From positions 1 through 14,978 of the forward strand of contig CACXDX010000015.1 in NCBI GenBank assembly GCA_902766525.1: a stretch of 14,978 nt of DNA, written 5' to 3'. Every line of letters starts with the position of its first letter. Positions within the stretch are counted from its first letter, which is position 1. Of this stretch, positions 5,508-12,877 are shown piece by piece. The position numbers were made by a program, and so were the translations under genes. The notes beneath the pieces are model-generated. The model was not told the DNA's origin, made no database searches, and saw only the letters and a program-made list of their open reading frames with translations. This DNA comes from an uncultured Bacillota bacterium. GTDB lineage: Bacteria > Bacillota > Dehalobacteriia > UBA7702.

Positions 5508-5523
5508 GACAAGCTTTGTCGAA
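5508..5523. promoter_or_regulatory. 0A box (Spo0A binding site) upstream of spoIIAA, in an inverted-repeat setting
   Basis: TTGTCGAA at 5516-5523 (plus strand) matches the Spo0A~P recognition consensus at all eight positions. GACAA at 5508-5512 forms an inverted repeat with TTGTC at 5516-5520, suggesting a second, weaker half-site. The site lies in the 112-base gap between dacF and spoIIAA, about 95 bases before the spoIIAA ATG, where an activator site for spoIIA is expected. I found no convincing sigma-H -10 beside it. An AT-rich stretch (5490-5498, minus strand CATTATATC) could serve as a -10. Confidence 0.6.
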
Positions 5524-5535
5524 AGACCGATATCC

Positions 5536-6795
5536 TCAGACTTCGTTGATCAGAGCCGCGAAGAAATCCTTCAGCCATTGAACGACACTCCGCTTATGAA
5601 TGTCTTCGGCGGTGATCAGATCGGTACGGCCCACCTCTTCGCCGTTGATGCTGACGATCACGTCACCGGCGTCGATCCCCGCGGCGGCGGGTCCTTCCAC
5701 ATCGCCGAGGATTTCCGCGTCGATCTGAGGCTCAACGGCTTCTCCCTTCTTCACGGGAACAACAATATCCGCGGCGGCAACGAGAGTGTCCTGACCTTCC
5801 TTGCCGTAAAGAACATCCACCTTGCCGAAGTCCTCACCGGCAGTGACCACCGTATTCGTCGTGTAATTGGCAAATCCGTATTCCAAAAGCTTCATCGCGT
5901 CGATATAATGACCGTAGTCCGAAGCGGAGCCCATTGTAACGGCGACCAAACGCATACCCTCCCGCTCGGCGGTAGCCGTGAGACAGTGCCCGGCCAGAAG
6001 CGTTGTTCCCGTCTTCAGACCGTCGGTCCCGTCACACCAGAACAAAAGCTTGTTGGTATTATAGATGACTTTGCCGTCGGGCATCGTCGTACTTTCCATG
6101 GAAGCAATGCGCATCACTTCGGGGATGCCGATACAATAACGGCTCAGCGTCGCGATATCTCTGGCCGTCGAATGATGATTATCATCGTGAAGCCCGTTGG
6201 CGTTGACAAAATGAGTACCGGTCATCCCCAATTCCGCCGCCTTATCGTTCATCAAAGCCGCAAAGGCGGAAATGGATCCGGAAACGTGTTCCGCCAGCGC
6301 GTAAGCGGCGTCATTGGCGGAAAAAACGATCATCATTTCAAGGCAATGCCCCAGCGTATCGGTGGCACCGGCCTTATATCCCGTTTTAGAACCTTCTTCG
6401 GCGACGGCTTCCTCGGAGAAAACGACCGCATCATCATAGCTGACCTGACCCGCTTCCACCGCGTCAAGCACCACGAGCAGCGTCATGAGCTTTGTCATAC
6501 TGGCGGGATAGCGCAACCCGTCGGGATGGAATTCATAAATGAGTCTGCCGCTCTTGACTTCCATGATAACGGCGGCCGTCGCCGAGATATCCGGCGCCGT
6601 TTCCGCCGTGGGATCATAGGCATCCATCGCAGCGGTCACCGTTTCATAAGCCTTTTGACCGTATTCGGGAATGGTCCAAACCGGTTCAGCCGGTTTCGCG
6701 GCGGTTTCCGCCCGCAAAGCGGCGGGACAAAACAACATAGCGAAGCTGATCAGAAGAAAAAGAACAAATTGTAAACAATGGTTTTTTTCAGTCAT
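5536..6795 (-). CDS. dacF: D-alanyl-D-alanine carboxypeptidase DacF (sporulation PBP, S11 family)
   Basis: A low-molecular-mass penicillin-binding protein, secreted and membrane-attached, that removes terminal D-Ala from peptidoglycan stem peptides. In spores this class adjusts cortex cross-linking. With the ATG at 6795 it has 419 residues. The signal peptide is residues 1-29 (CLQFVLFLLISFAMLFCPAALRA). Catalytic motifs are S99-M-T-K102 (SxxK), S159-A-N161 (SxN) and K261-T-G. A PBP5-type C-terminal beta domain and a short hydrophobic/amphipathic tail (VVQWLKDFFAALI) follow. The start overlaps the pdp 3' end by 8 bases with AAAAGGA close by; longer in-frame starts at 6846 and 6849 would put a charged extension before the signal peptide. 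Its place immediately before spoIIAA matches Bacillus. Confidence 0.93.
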   Translation of the reverse strand: MTEKNHCLQFVLFLLISFAMLFCPAALRAETAAKPAEPVWTIPEYGQKAYETVTAAMDAYDPTAETAPDISATAAVIMEVKSGRLIYEFHPDGLRYPASMTKLMTLLVVLDAVEAGQVSYDDAVVFSEEAVAEEGSKTGYKAGATDTLGHCLEMMIVFSANDAAYALAEHVSGSISAFAALMNDKAAELGMTGTHFVNANGLHDDNHHSTARDIATLSRYCIGIPEVMRIASMESTTMPDGKVIYNTNKLLFWCDGTDGLKTGTTLLAGHCLTATAEREGMRLVAVTMGSASDYGHYIDAMKLLEYGFANYTTNTVVTAGEDFGKVDVLYGKEGQDTLVAAADIVVPVKKGEAVEPQIDAEILGDVEGPAAAGIDAGDVIVSINGEEVGRTDLITAEDIHKRSVVQWLKDFFAALINEV

Positions 6796-8119
6796 GATCC
6801 TTTTCAAAATACTCCCATCTGTCTCCGTTAAAGATTTCGATTTCATCATTTGCTTCTTGCGGCGCCCCGTCTTCGATGATCACGCTCTTTTGCACGATCT
6901 CCGCGGCGGCGGCAAAATCACCGTTGCCGTAAAGCACGGCGAGGATATCACCACTTCTCACCCTGTCGCCGATATCTTTTTGCAGCACGACCCCGGCTGC
7001 GGGATCAATGGCGTCACCGAGCTTTTTCCGTCCGGCGCCCAATTCCATCGCGGCGATACCGATATTCAAGCCGTGGATAGCCGTAATATAGCCGTCCTTT
7101 TCGGCATATACGGGATATTCCGCGGCCGGATAGGAAACAGCCTCTTCAAAGTTGTCTTCATCAAAACAGCCGCCCTGAGCGCGCAGCCAATGATAAAAAG
7201 ATTGCCGCGCCTTGCCATTCTCCAAAAGTTCCGCCGCGAGTTGTCTCCCGCGCTCAAGATCATCCGCTTTGCCGCCGAGCACAAAACCGGCAGCGATGAG
7301 AGCAAAGGCGTTTTCTTTCAAATCGCCTTCCGCTTCTCCTTTTAAGAAACGGTGCACCTCTTTGATTTCCAAGGCGTTGCCGACGGCACGACCCAAGGGC
7401 CGATCCATGGGGCTCAGCAGCGCTCCCATGCGGCGACCGTCGTTTTTTCCGATTTCTACCATGATTTCCGCCAATTTTTTCGCATTTTTTCGCGTTTTCA
7501 TGAAGGATCCTTCCCCGTATTTTACATCGAGGACGATCGTCGAAGCGGCTGTGGCCAGCTTTTTTGACATAATACTGGCGGCGATCAGGGGCAAAGAATC
7601 CACGGTTTCCGTCACGTCTCTCAGCGCGTATAACTTCTTATCCGCAGGTACAAGGCTCTCGCTTTGCCCTGCTACAGCCACTCCAAAGCGACGAATATGT
7701 TCAAAAAAGGTGTCACGATCCAGTGACGTTTGATATCCGGGCACCGATTCCAATTTGTCAATGGTACCGCCGGTAAAGCCCAAACCGCGCCCGGACATTT
7801 TTGCCACGATCAGCCCGGAAGCCAGCCAAAAAGGCAAAACAATCAATGAAAGTTTATCGCCGATACCACCGGTACTGTGCTTGTCAATGGTATCGGGAAA
7901 TTCCGATAAGTCCAGTGTATCCCCGCTGTCCCGCATGGCAATAGTCAGATCAAAGGTTTCTTCCCGATTCATTCCCTGAAACCAGACCGCCATAAGCAAA
8001 GCGGAAGTTTGATATTCGGGGATCGTACCGTCACTGACACCTTTGACAAAAAAGCGTATCTCTTCTGTGCTCAGCTCCTCGCCGAGTTTCTTTTTTTTGA
8101 TCAAATCCGTTATTTTCAT
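6788..8119 (-). CDS. pdp: pyrimidine-nucleoside phosphorylase
   Basis: A 443-residue full-length member of the thymidine/pyrimidine-nucleoside phosphorylase family. It cleaves uridine and thymidine with phosphate to the base and (deoxy)ribose 1-phosphate. Key sequences: KHSTGGIGDKLS (residues 80-91, phosphate site), the family signature SGRGLGFTGGTIDKLESVPGY (109-129), and KLYALRDVTETVDSLPLIAASIMSKK around residues 165-190 (base-binding Arg, Ser and Lys). The C-terminal alpha/beta domain contains GYITAIHGLNIGIAAMELGAGR. The ATG at 8119 overlaps the deoB stop as ATGA, with GGAG about 10 bases upstream. It sits where B. subtilis has the purine enzyme pupG, and its product feeds phosphopentomutase (deoB), its direct neighbour. 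Confidence 0.95.
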   Translation of the reverse strand: MKITDLIKKKKLGEELSTEEIRFFVKGVSDGTIPEYQTSALLMAVWFQGMNREETFDLTIAMRDSGDTLDLSEFPDTIDKHSTGGIGDKLSLIVLPFWLASGLIVAKMSGRGLGFTGGTIDKLESVPGYQTSLDRDTFFEHIRRFGVAVAGQSESLVPADKKLYALRDVTETVDSLPLIAASIMSKKLATAASTIVLDVKYGEGSFMKTRKNAKKLAEIMVEIGKNDGRRMGALLSPMDRPLGRAVGNALEIKEVHRFLKGEAEGDLKENAFALIAAGFVLGGKADDLERGRQLAAELLENGKARQSFYHWLRAQGGCFDEDNFEEAVSYPAAEYPVYAEKDGYITAIHGLNIGIAAMELGAGRKKLGDAIDPAAGVVLQKDIGDRVRSGDILAVLYGNGDFAAAAEIVQKSVIIEDGAPQEANDEIEIFNGDRWEYFEKDHD

Positions 8120-9273
8120 AGGACATTTTCTCCGGGAATCGCAAGATCTTCACCGGTCAAAGCATGATAGGCAGTAGCGCCGATATCCGCAAGAGTTCCG
8201 AGAACACCCAGGTCTCTGCCGCCGACATCGTCAGCGGCCATAAGTACGGGTACGTATTCCCGATTGTGATCGGTGCTGACCGTCGTCGGATCATTGCCGT
8301 GATCGGCGCAGATGATCAGCAGATCGTCATCGCTCATTTTAGCCATGATCTCCGCCAGCGCCGAATCAAAATCTTCCAGAGCTTTTGCGTAACCTTCAAC
8401 GTCATTGCGGTGACCGTAAAGCATATCAAAATCAACGAGATTCACGAAAAAGAATCCTTCTTTTTCCGTATCCATCAGTTTTAACGTCGCCTCGATACAG
8501 GCGGGATTCCCTTTAACGGGAATACTATCCTTTAAACCTTGTCCGGCAAAAATATCACCGATTTTACCCACACCCCAAGTGGGAATCGCTTTTTCGGCCA
8601 GCGCCGTCAAATAATTGGCCCGCGGCGGCAAAAGTGAAAAGTCCTTCCGATATTGATTGCGCACAAAAGCATGGGGCTCCCCTTCAAAGGGGCGGGCAAT
8701 GACACGGCCGACGCCCCAGGGACCGCCACAAAGCGATCTCGCAATCTCGCAGAGGCGGTAGAGTTCCTGATGGGAGCAGATTTTCTCATGACAGGCGATC
8801 TGCAAAACACTGTCAGCGGAAGTATAAACGATGGGACTGCCGGTCTTCAGATGCTCTTCCCCGTAATCTTCGAGCACTTTCGTGCCGGAATAGGGAAGAT
8901 TGCAGAGGATCGGACGACCGAAAGCGGCTTCCAGTTTTTCAACGAGCTCTTTGGGAAAACCGTTTGGGAAAACGGGAAACCGTTCTTTTAAAAGGATCCC
9001 CATCATTTCCCAATGCCCGGCAGTGGTATCTTTACCGCAGGTAGTCAGCGGCGCTTTACCGAAAGCACCCGACGGCTTTTCTGTCGCCGGGACACCCTTG
9101 ATGGGAATGATATTGCCCAAACCGAGCTTGGCACAGCAAGGCATATGAAGACCGCCGCAGGTTGAGGCAATATGCCCCAAAGTATTCCCGGGCTCTTCGT
9201 CATAATCACGCCAATCCTCGGTGGCCCCGCAACCGACACTGTCCAAAACGATATAAATAATTCTCTTTTTCAT
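8116..9273 (-). CDS. deoB: phosphopentomutase
   Basis: A 385-residue alkaline-phosphatase-superfamily enzyme of usual length. It interconverts ribose or deoxyribose 1-phosphate and 5-phosphate, joining nucleoside phosphorolysis to central carbon metabolism. Metal and catalytic motifs: IVLDSVGCGA (Asp11), TTCGKDTTAGHWEMMG (residues 77-92, catalytic Thr in the GKDT segment), VDFDMLYGHRND and CADHGNDPTT. The ATG at 9273 is preferred to an in-frame TTG at 9285, which would abut its own AGGAG. With the ATG the spacing is about 12 bases, rather long, and AGGG lies closer. The gene starts 8 bases after the xerD stop and overlaps pdp. In B. subtilis (gene drm) it likewise precedes a nucleoside phosphorylase and dacF. 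Confidence 0.95.
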   Translation of the reverse strand: MKKRIIYIVLDSVGCGATEDWRDYDEEPGNTLGHIASTCGGLHMPCCAKLGLGNIIPIKGVPATEKPSGAFGKAPLTTCGKDTTAGHWEMMGILLKERFPVFPNGFPKELVEKLEAAFGRPILCNLPYSGTKVLEDYGEEHLKTGSPIVYTSADSVLQIACHEKICSHQELYRLCEIARSLCGGPWGVGRVIARPFEGEPHAFVRNQYRKDFSLLPPRANYLTALAEKAIPTWGVGKIGDIFAGQGLKDSIPVKGNPACIEATLKLMDTEKEGFFFVNLVDFDMLYGHRNDVEGYAKALEDFDSALAEIMAKMSDDDLLIICADHGNDPTTVSTDHNREYVPVLMAADDVGGRDLGVLGTLADIGATAYHALTGEDLAIPGENVL

Positions 9274-9281
9274 AGCCCTGA

Positions 9282-10187
9282 TCAACTCCTGGGATGACAG
9301 CGTTTGAATTCTTCGCTGATGGTCTTTTGCAGCAATTGTGTATAGATCTGGGTTGTCGACAGATCAGCATGGCCCAAAATTTCCTGAACGGTGCGGAGAT
9401 CGGCACCGTTTTCCAGCATATGAGCGGCAAGAGAATGACGCAGTGTATGAGGACTGAGATGGTCTCCGAGACCGGCCTGTTCCCCGTAGAATTTCATCAT
9501 ATTCCAAACACTCTGACGCGTCAGCGTTCCGCCGCGCCGGTTCAAAAAAAGTGAGGGACTTTTCTTATCTCCCAGATATACCGGCCGGCATTTTTCCAGA
9601 TAAACTTTGATGGCGTCGATGGCATAACTGCCCAGCGGAACAATACGCTCCTTACCGCCTTTGCCGAAACATTTGGCATAACGGAATTCCATATGCAGAT
9701 CGTCAACGTGGAGACCGGTCAGCTCCGAAACACGCATGCCCGTAGCGTATAGTGTTTCCAGAACGGCCCTGTCCCGAATTCCTTTCAGCGTTGAGGTATC
9801 AACGGCGTTGAGCAGCATTTCCGTCTCATTTTGCTGCAAAACACCGGGGAGATAGCGGGCAGGCTTGGGATTTTCCAGATTCGCGGTGGGATCCTTCTCG
9901 ATCACACGATCGAGAAGGAGATACTTATAGAAAGTTCTCAATGCCGAAAGTTTACGCGCCAGACTCTTGGGAGACATCTGACGCGAACGACAATATGCAA
10001 AATAATCGATAATCTGCAGACGATCGACGTGACTCAAAAGAATCGATCCGTCCTTTTCCCTGAGCCACTGAAGGAAATCGACGAGATCATAACGATAGCT
10101 TTCGATGGTATTGGGCGATGAACCCTTTTCCACCAAAAGATAATCGAGAAAGCCTTCGATCTGTTTTTCCTTCACCTGCTCTTTCAC
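9282..10187 (-). CDS. xerD: site-specific tyrosine recombinase XerD
   Basis: A 301-residue tyrosine recombinase of XerD length, which resolves chromosome dimers at dif with XerC. The N-terminal SAM-like core-binding domain spans residues about 5-95. The catalytic domain carries Arg152 (ATGMRVSEL), Lys176 (GKGGKERIVPLG), His247 and Arg250 (SPHTLRHSLAAHML), His273 (LGHADLSTTQIY) and Tyr282. The spacing between these residues matches E. coli XerD. The GTG at 10187 is chosen: GGGAG lies 8 bases upstream and the protein then starts MKEQVKEKQIEGFL. An ATG at 10220 lies within the previous gene and has no ribosome site. Position next to deoB matches ripX in B. subtilis. Confidence 0.94.
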   Translation of the reverse strand: MKEQVKEKQIEGFLDYLLVEKGSSPNTIESYRYDLVDFLQWLREKDGSILLSHVDRLQIIDYFAYCRSRQMSPKSLARKLSALRTFYKYLLLDRVIEKDPTANLENPKPARYLPGVLQQNETEMLLNAVDTSTLKGIRDRAVLETLYATGMRVSELTGLHVDDLHMEFRYAKCFGKGGKERIVPLGSYAIDAIKVYLEKCRPVYLGDKKSPSLFLNRRGGTLTRQSVWNMMKFYGEQAGLGDHLSPHTLRHSLAAHMLENGADLRTVQEILGHADLSTTQIYTQLLQKTISEEFKRCHPRS

Positions 10188-10203
10188 AAGATAAACTCCC
10201 TTT

Positions 10204-10422
10204 TCACTTACTGAACTCATTAAGCCAATCCGCGGTATTTTCCGCATCGGCCGGAATTTCCACGCGAACGGGATCACCGAGATCTTCAAAATCCTCTTCC
10301 GTTTCAGCGGTAAGCAATCCGTAAAAGCGGGGAACACTCCAGCAAAGCGCCGCAATAACCAAAACGGCGATGAAAAAAGCAATAACCCGGCGGCGCAAAC
10401 CGTCAATGCTGATGATCCACAA
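10204..10422 (-). CDS. small single-pass membrane protein, hypothetical (72 aa)
   Basis: Reading frame of 72 residues starting at TTG 10422, supported by a perfect AAGGAGG 8 bases upstream; there is no other good in-frame start. Residues about 13-33 (VIAFFIAVLVIAALCWSVPRF) form one membrane helix preceded by Arg-Arg-Arg, so the N terminus is likely inside. The outside part is short and acidic (TAETEEDFEDLGDPVRVEIPADAE). No known domain is recognised. The next gene, xerD, starts 16 bases after its stop, and a lipoprotein gene precedes it by 95 bases. Clear ribosome site and operon position make it a likely real gene. Confidence 0.7.
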   Translation of the reverse strand: MWIISIDGLRRRVIAFFIAVLVIAALCWSVPRFYGLLTAETEEDFEDLGDPVRVEIPADAENTADWLNEFSK

Positions 10423-10517
10423 AACAGATCCCTCCTTTTCTATCCTCAGGATATGAAAAGAAGAGCGTCATCAGTACTGCTTTTGAATGATTTGCCGATA
10501 AAAAAGCGATCTCCGTC

Positions 10518-10910
10518 TCAACGGGGAACGGTAACGGAAATGATATAAGAACCGTCTTTATTGACAGCTTCGCTGAATTCGATCCTGCTGCCGTCATCGG
10601 CGTAATAAACCGCGTTATAACCGTCAGCGACAACGGCGCTGTCAATCATGGAATATTCAAAGTTCTTATCGAGATAATCACGATAGAGAGCATAGGCCGC
10701 ATCGGCCGTTGCACCGTCACGGATCTTGTAGATATAGCAATAGTTATCTGCATTTTCCTTGAAATCATCGGGATTTTCCCCGGCGATTTCCGTAAAAGAA
10801 CTGATCACAACGGAAGAATTCGTATAGGAAGGATCAATTTTCTCCTCACCGCAGGCGGCAAAAAGCATAATAAGCAAAAAAAGCAGGGGAATGATCAATA
10901 GTTTTTTCAC
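10518..10910 (-). CDS. small putative lipoprotein, unknown function (130 aa)
   Basis: A 130-residue precursor with a lipoprotein signal: MKKLLIIPLLFLLIMLFAAC, lipobox LFAAC, with lipidated Cys at about residue 20. The mature part is an acidic domain of about 110 residues without a recognised family (NYCYIYKIRDGATADAAYALYRDYL, then GYNAVYYADDGSRIEF and a terminal beta strand SYIISVTVPR). The GTG start at 10910 is supported by AAGGAGG with 7-base spacing. It begins 12 bases after the stop of the larger lipoprotein, whose stop codon lies in this gene's ribosome site, so the two are co-expressed. Confidence 0.82.
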   Translation of the reverse strand: MKKLLIIPLLFLLIMLFAACGEEKIDPSYTNSSVVISSFTEIAGENPDDFKENADNYCYIYKIRDGATADAAYALYRDYLDKNFEYSMIDSAVVADGYNAVYYADDGSRIEFSEAVNKDGSYIISVTVPR

Positions 10911-10922
10911 GACGGTTCCTCC

Positions 10923-11765
10923 TTATTGCTGCGGCACGGCATTTTCCAGATAGACGGCGATACCGTCCAGGCCGAAGGTGAATTTCACGGTGCCGAGATA
11001 CTTTTCATTGATGTGCATATTGCTCATATTGGTATCAAAATCATCGTTGAGACCAAAGCTGTCAACAGAAACATTTTCCAGTGTTTTATAGGCGGTCGTT
11101 TCATTGCCGCTGTCGTCGCTGACGGTTTCCTCAACGGTAAGATCACAAACTTTCTTTTCATTGATCGTATCCACACTGACGGCACGGGCAACGATCGAAG
11201 CGGTTTCTTCGCCGCCTTTGACGGAAATTATTTTATAGATCTGATTGGCATAGCTCTTTTCCTCACTCTTACTGCAAAGGAAATAACCGGAGGCGGTGCC
11301 GAAAATATTGGTTTTGAGAATATCCACATTATTATGGTTCCAGGCGGAAACATCGTACCTGCCTGAGCCGAAAAGATAATCGATGCCGGCCTGAACATCG
11401 CTGATGCGATATATGCCGAATACCACATTATTGGCGGTAACACCATAAGTTGTGGACAGCAGCGTCTTCTCTTCTTCGCTGATGTAAGTCCCCGTCATTT
11501 CACTGAGAGTCAGTTCAGCAACTTCATCGGCAAGACCATCCCAATATTTGGGATCGACACCGTTTTTGATTTCCTCTTCGCCGAGGGTCATCAGCTCATA
11601 GCGGTAAACCGAGGTGATTTCATAAAAATAGATCCTCGCTTCCATCTCACTGATATACGTTGCCGAAGTCGCGGTATCGGTATCTTTCGCTTTCGATGAT
11701 GATCCGCAGGCAGTAAAAAGCAAAGCAAGAAGGATCACCAAACAGCACAGAGAAATTTTTTTCAT
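10923..11765 (-). CDS. putative lipoprotein, unknown function (280 aa)
   Basis: A 280-residue precursor beginning MKKISLCCLVILLALLFTAC, with lipobox LFTAC, so probably anchored outside the membrane. Low-complexity Ser/Thr/Lys/Asp follows the cysteine as a flexible linker. The mature domain is acidic, with a stretch rich in beta strands (ASIVARAVSVDTINEKKVCDLTVEETVSDDSGNETTAY) and an end VKFTFGLDGIAVYLENAVPQQ. I do not recognise a family. The ATG at 11765 has GGAGG 8 bases upstream; the longer upstream reading lacks a ribosome site and would destroy the signal peptide. It is the first gene after a strong promoter (11797-11825) and heads the run leading to xerD and spoIIA. Confidence 0.85.
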   Translation of the reverse strand: MKKISLCCLVILLALLFTACGSSSKAKDTDTATSATYISEMEARIYFYEITSVYRYELMTLGEEEIKNGVDPKYWDGLADEVAELTLSEMTGTYISEEEKTLLSTTYGVTANNVVFGIYRISDVQAGIDYLFGSGRYDVSAWNHNNVDILKTNIFGTASGYFLCSKSEEKSYANQIYKIISVKGGEETASIVARAVSVDTINEKKVCDLTVEETVSDDSGNETTAYKTLENVSVDSFGLNDDFDTNMSNMHINEKYLGTVKFTFGLDGIAVYLENAVPQQ

Positions 11766-11796
11766 AAAAGAATCCTCCGTATTCATATTCCTTCTT

Positions 11797-11825
11797 ATTT
11801 TACATAATTTCCGCCGATATGTCAA
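11797..11825 (-). promoter_or_regulatory. near-consensus sigma-A promoter heading the lipoprotein-xerD-deoB gene string
   Basis: Minus strand TTGACA (11825-11820, perfect), 17 bases, TAAAAT (11802-11797, five of six). The -10 lies about 31 bases before the ATG at 11765. The -35 directly follows the T tract of the spo0A terminator. Confidence 0.8.
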
Positions 11826-11876
11826 AAAAAATACCTTTCTGTCATAAGGCCCTTTAAGAGCGGACAGATAAGGTAT
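11825..11876 (-). terminator. intrinsic terminator of spo0A
   Basis: Minus strand arms ATACCTT (11876-11870) and AAGGTAT (11837-11831), extended inward by CTGTC/GACAG with small bulges, then eight T residues. It lies about 70 bases after the spo0A stop and runs straight into the next promoter. The remaining bases (11877-11946) show nothing further. Confidence 0.75.
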
Positions 11877-11946
11877 GAAAAAAACAAATCTGAATATGTG
11901 AAATAAATCAAGAATGATGCGCTGCGCAAAAAAGTAACCCGGAGAC

Positions 11947-12708
11947 TCAGGCCAAACGGTTGGCCATTTTCAGTTTATCGGCGATCATGGCAATGAATTC
12001 ACTGTTTGTCGGTTTACCCCTTTCCACATCGATGGTATAACCGAAAAATTTATTCATCAAATCAATATTCCCCCGATCCCATGCCAACTCAATACCGTGA
12101 CGAATGGCTCTTTCCACGCGGCTCGGCGTCGTGTTGTATTTCTCGGCAATCATCGGATAAAGCTCCTTGGTCACAGCGCCCAAAAGATTGATATCCTCAA
12201 TAACGAAAACAATGGCATCTCTCAGATATTGATAGCCTTTGATATGGGCAGGCACGCCCATTTGATGAAGGATACCGGTAACTTCCACCTCAAATCCGCC
12301 GACCGACGAAGGTATTTGCGGAGGCAGCGGTAAAGTATTGCCGGCGAGCTGATGGATACGCATGGAAAGAGTCTGCAAGTCATAGGGCTTGAGCAAAAAA
12401 TAATCGATACCGAGACGCACGGCTTCCTGAGTCATGTTTTCCTGCCCCATTGCCGTGGAAATGATCACTTTGGGGCGATGTTCGGCTCCGTTGAGACGGC
12501 TTAAAACGCTTAACCCGTCCAAACGGGGAAGAATCAGATCGAGAATGAGGATATCCGGTTCTTTTTCTTCACAGATTTTCAGAGCGTCAACACCGTTATC
12601 GGTGACGCCGACGACGGTCATATCATCGTTGGCATCCAAAAACTGGACCAGGCTTTCACTGAAATTTTTGTTGTCGTCGGCAATGGTGATTGTAATTTTT
12701 TCCGTCAT
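11947..12708 (-). CDS. spo0A: sporulation transcription factor Spo0A
   Basis: A 253-residue response regulator, master regulator of entry into sporulation; it binds 0A boxes when phosphorylated. The receiver domain spans residues 1-120, with acidic pocket Asp11-Asp12, phosphoacceptor Asp57 (ILILDLILPRLDG), Thr85 (ISTAM) and Lys107 (FLLKPYD). A linker (PLPPQIPSS) leads to the Spo0A C-terminal DNA-binding domain (about 143-250), with GYQYLRDAI, TKELYPMIAEKYNTTPSRVERAIRHGIELAW and a GKPTNSEFIAMIADKL tail. The ATG at 12708 has AGGAG 7-8 bases upstream. It follows spoIVB on the same strand, the conserved order in Bacilli and Clostridia, but has its own sigma-H promoter and probable autoregulatory 0A box. 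Confidence 0.97.
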   Translation of the reverse strand: MTEKITITIADDNKNFSESLVQFLDANDDMTVVGVTDNGVDALKICEEKEPDILILDLILPRLDGLSVLSRLNGAEHRPKVIISTAMGQENMTQEAVRLGIDYFLLKPYDLQTLSMRIHQLAGNTLPLPPQIPSSVGGFEVEVTGILHQMGVPAHIKGYQYLRDAIVFVIEDINLLGAVTKELYPMIAEKYNTTPSRVERAIRHGIELAWDRGNIDLMNKFFGYTIDVERGKPTNSEFIAMIADKLKMANRLA

Positions 12709-12734
12709 TTTTCTTCTCCTGTTTTAATTTTATG

Positions 12735-12779
12735 AAGAAATATCCCGGCCGAGAGAAAAACTCTCAAAAAATATTTCTT
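12735..12779 (-). promoter_or_regulatory. stem-loop in the spo0A 5' leader
   Basis: On the minus strand AAGAAATAT (12779-12771) and ATATTTCTT (12743-12735) form a 9-base-pair outer stem, and GAGAG (12765-12761) and CTCTC (12755-12751) form an inner stem with a T5 loop. A TTTTT/GGCCGGG internal loop lies between. It starts within a few bases of the expected start of a sigma-H transcript, so it would cap the 5' end of spo0A mRNA. Effects on stability or translation are inference. Confidence 0.5.
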
Positions 12780-12787
12780 ATAAGCAA

Positions 12788-12816
12788 TAATTCTCTTTAT
12801 TTTCACATATTCCTTC
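12788..12816 (-). promoter_or_regulatory. consensus sigma-H promoter of spo0A
   Basis: Minus strand GAAGGAATA (12816-12808) fits the sigma-H -35 consensus RnAGGAwww at every defined position, and AGAGAATTA (12796-12788) fits the -10 RnnGAATww. AGGA and GAAT are 17 bases apart, the normal spacing. Sigma-H transcription of spo0A (promoter Ps) is well known in B. subtilis. Confidence 0.8.
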
Positions 12817-12824
12817 CACTTTTT

Positions 12825-12832
12825 TCCGACAA
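12825..12832 (-). promoter_or_regulatory. probable 0A box upstream of the spo0A sigma-H promoter
   Basis: Minus strand TTGTCGGA (12832-12825) matches the 0A box TTGTCGAA at seven of eight positions and lies 8 bases upstream of the -35 element. The place suits autoregulation by Spo0A~P, as known in B. subtilis. Confidence 0.5.
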
Positions 12833-12877
12833 TCTTCACCAAAAAAACCAATAAAATACATTTTAACTGGAATTATT

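Noticed and set aside
5525..5545. AGGATAT on the minus strand near the dacF 3' end as a sigma-H -35 for spoIIA
   Set aside because: No GAAT-type -10 occurs at the required distance (the bases there read AGCT).
5578..6774. A 398-residue open frame on the plus strand opposite dacF
   Set aside because: It is antisense to a gene with all three PBP catalytic motifs, is rich in His/Arg/Gly as expected of a shadow frame, and lacks a recognisable domain.
10441..10453. TATCCT-C-AGGATA palindrome upstream of the small membrane protein as an operator
   Set aside because: It is a short single dyad with no promoter elements I could place around it; too little support.
11918..11928. TGCGC-T-GCGCA palindrome after spo0A as its terminator
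   Set aside because: The one-base centre cannot form a stable RNA hairpin, and on the minus strand no T run follows it. The hairpin at 11825-11876 is far better.
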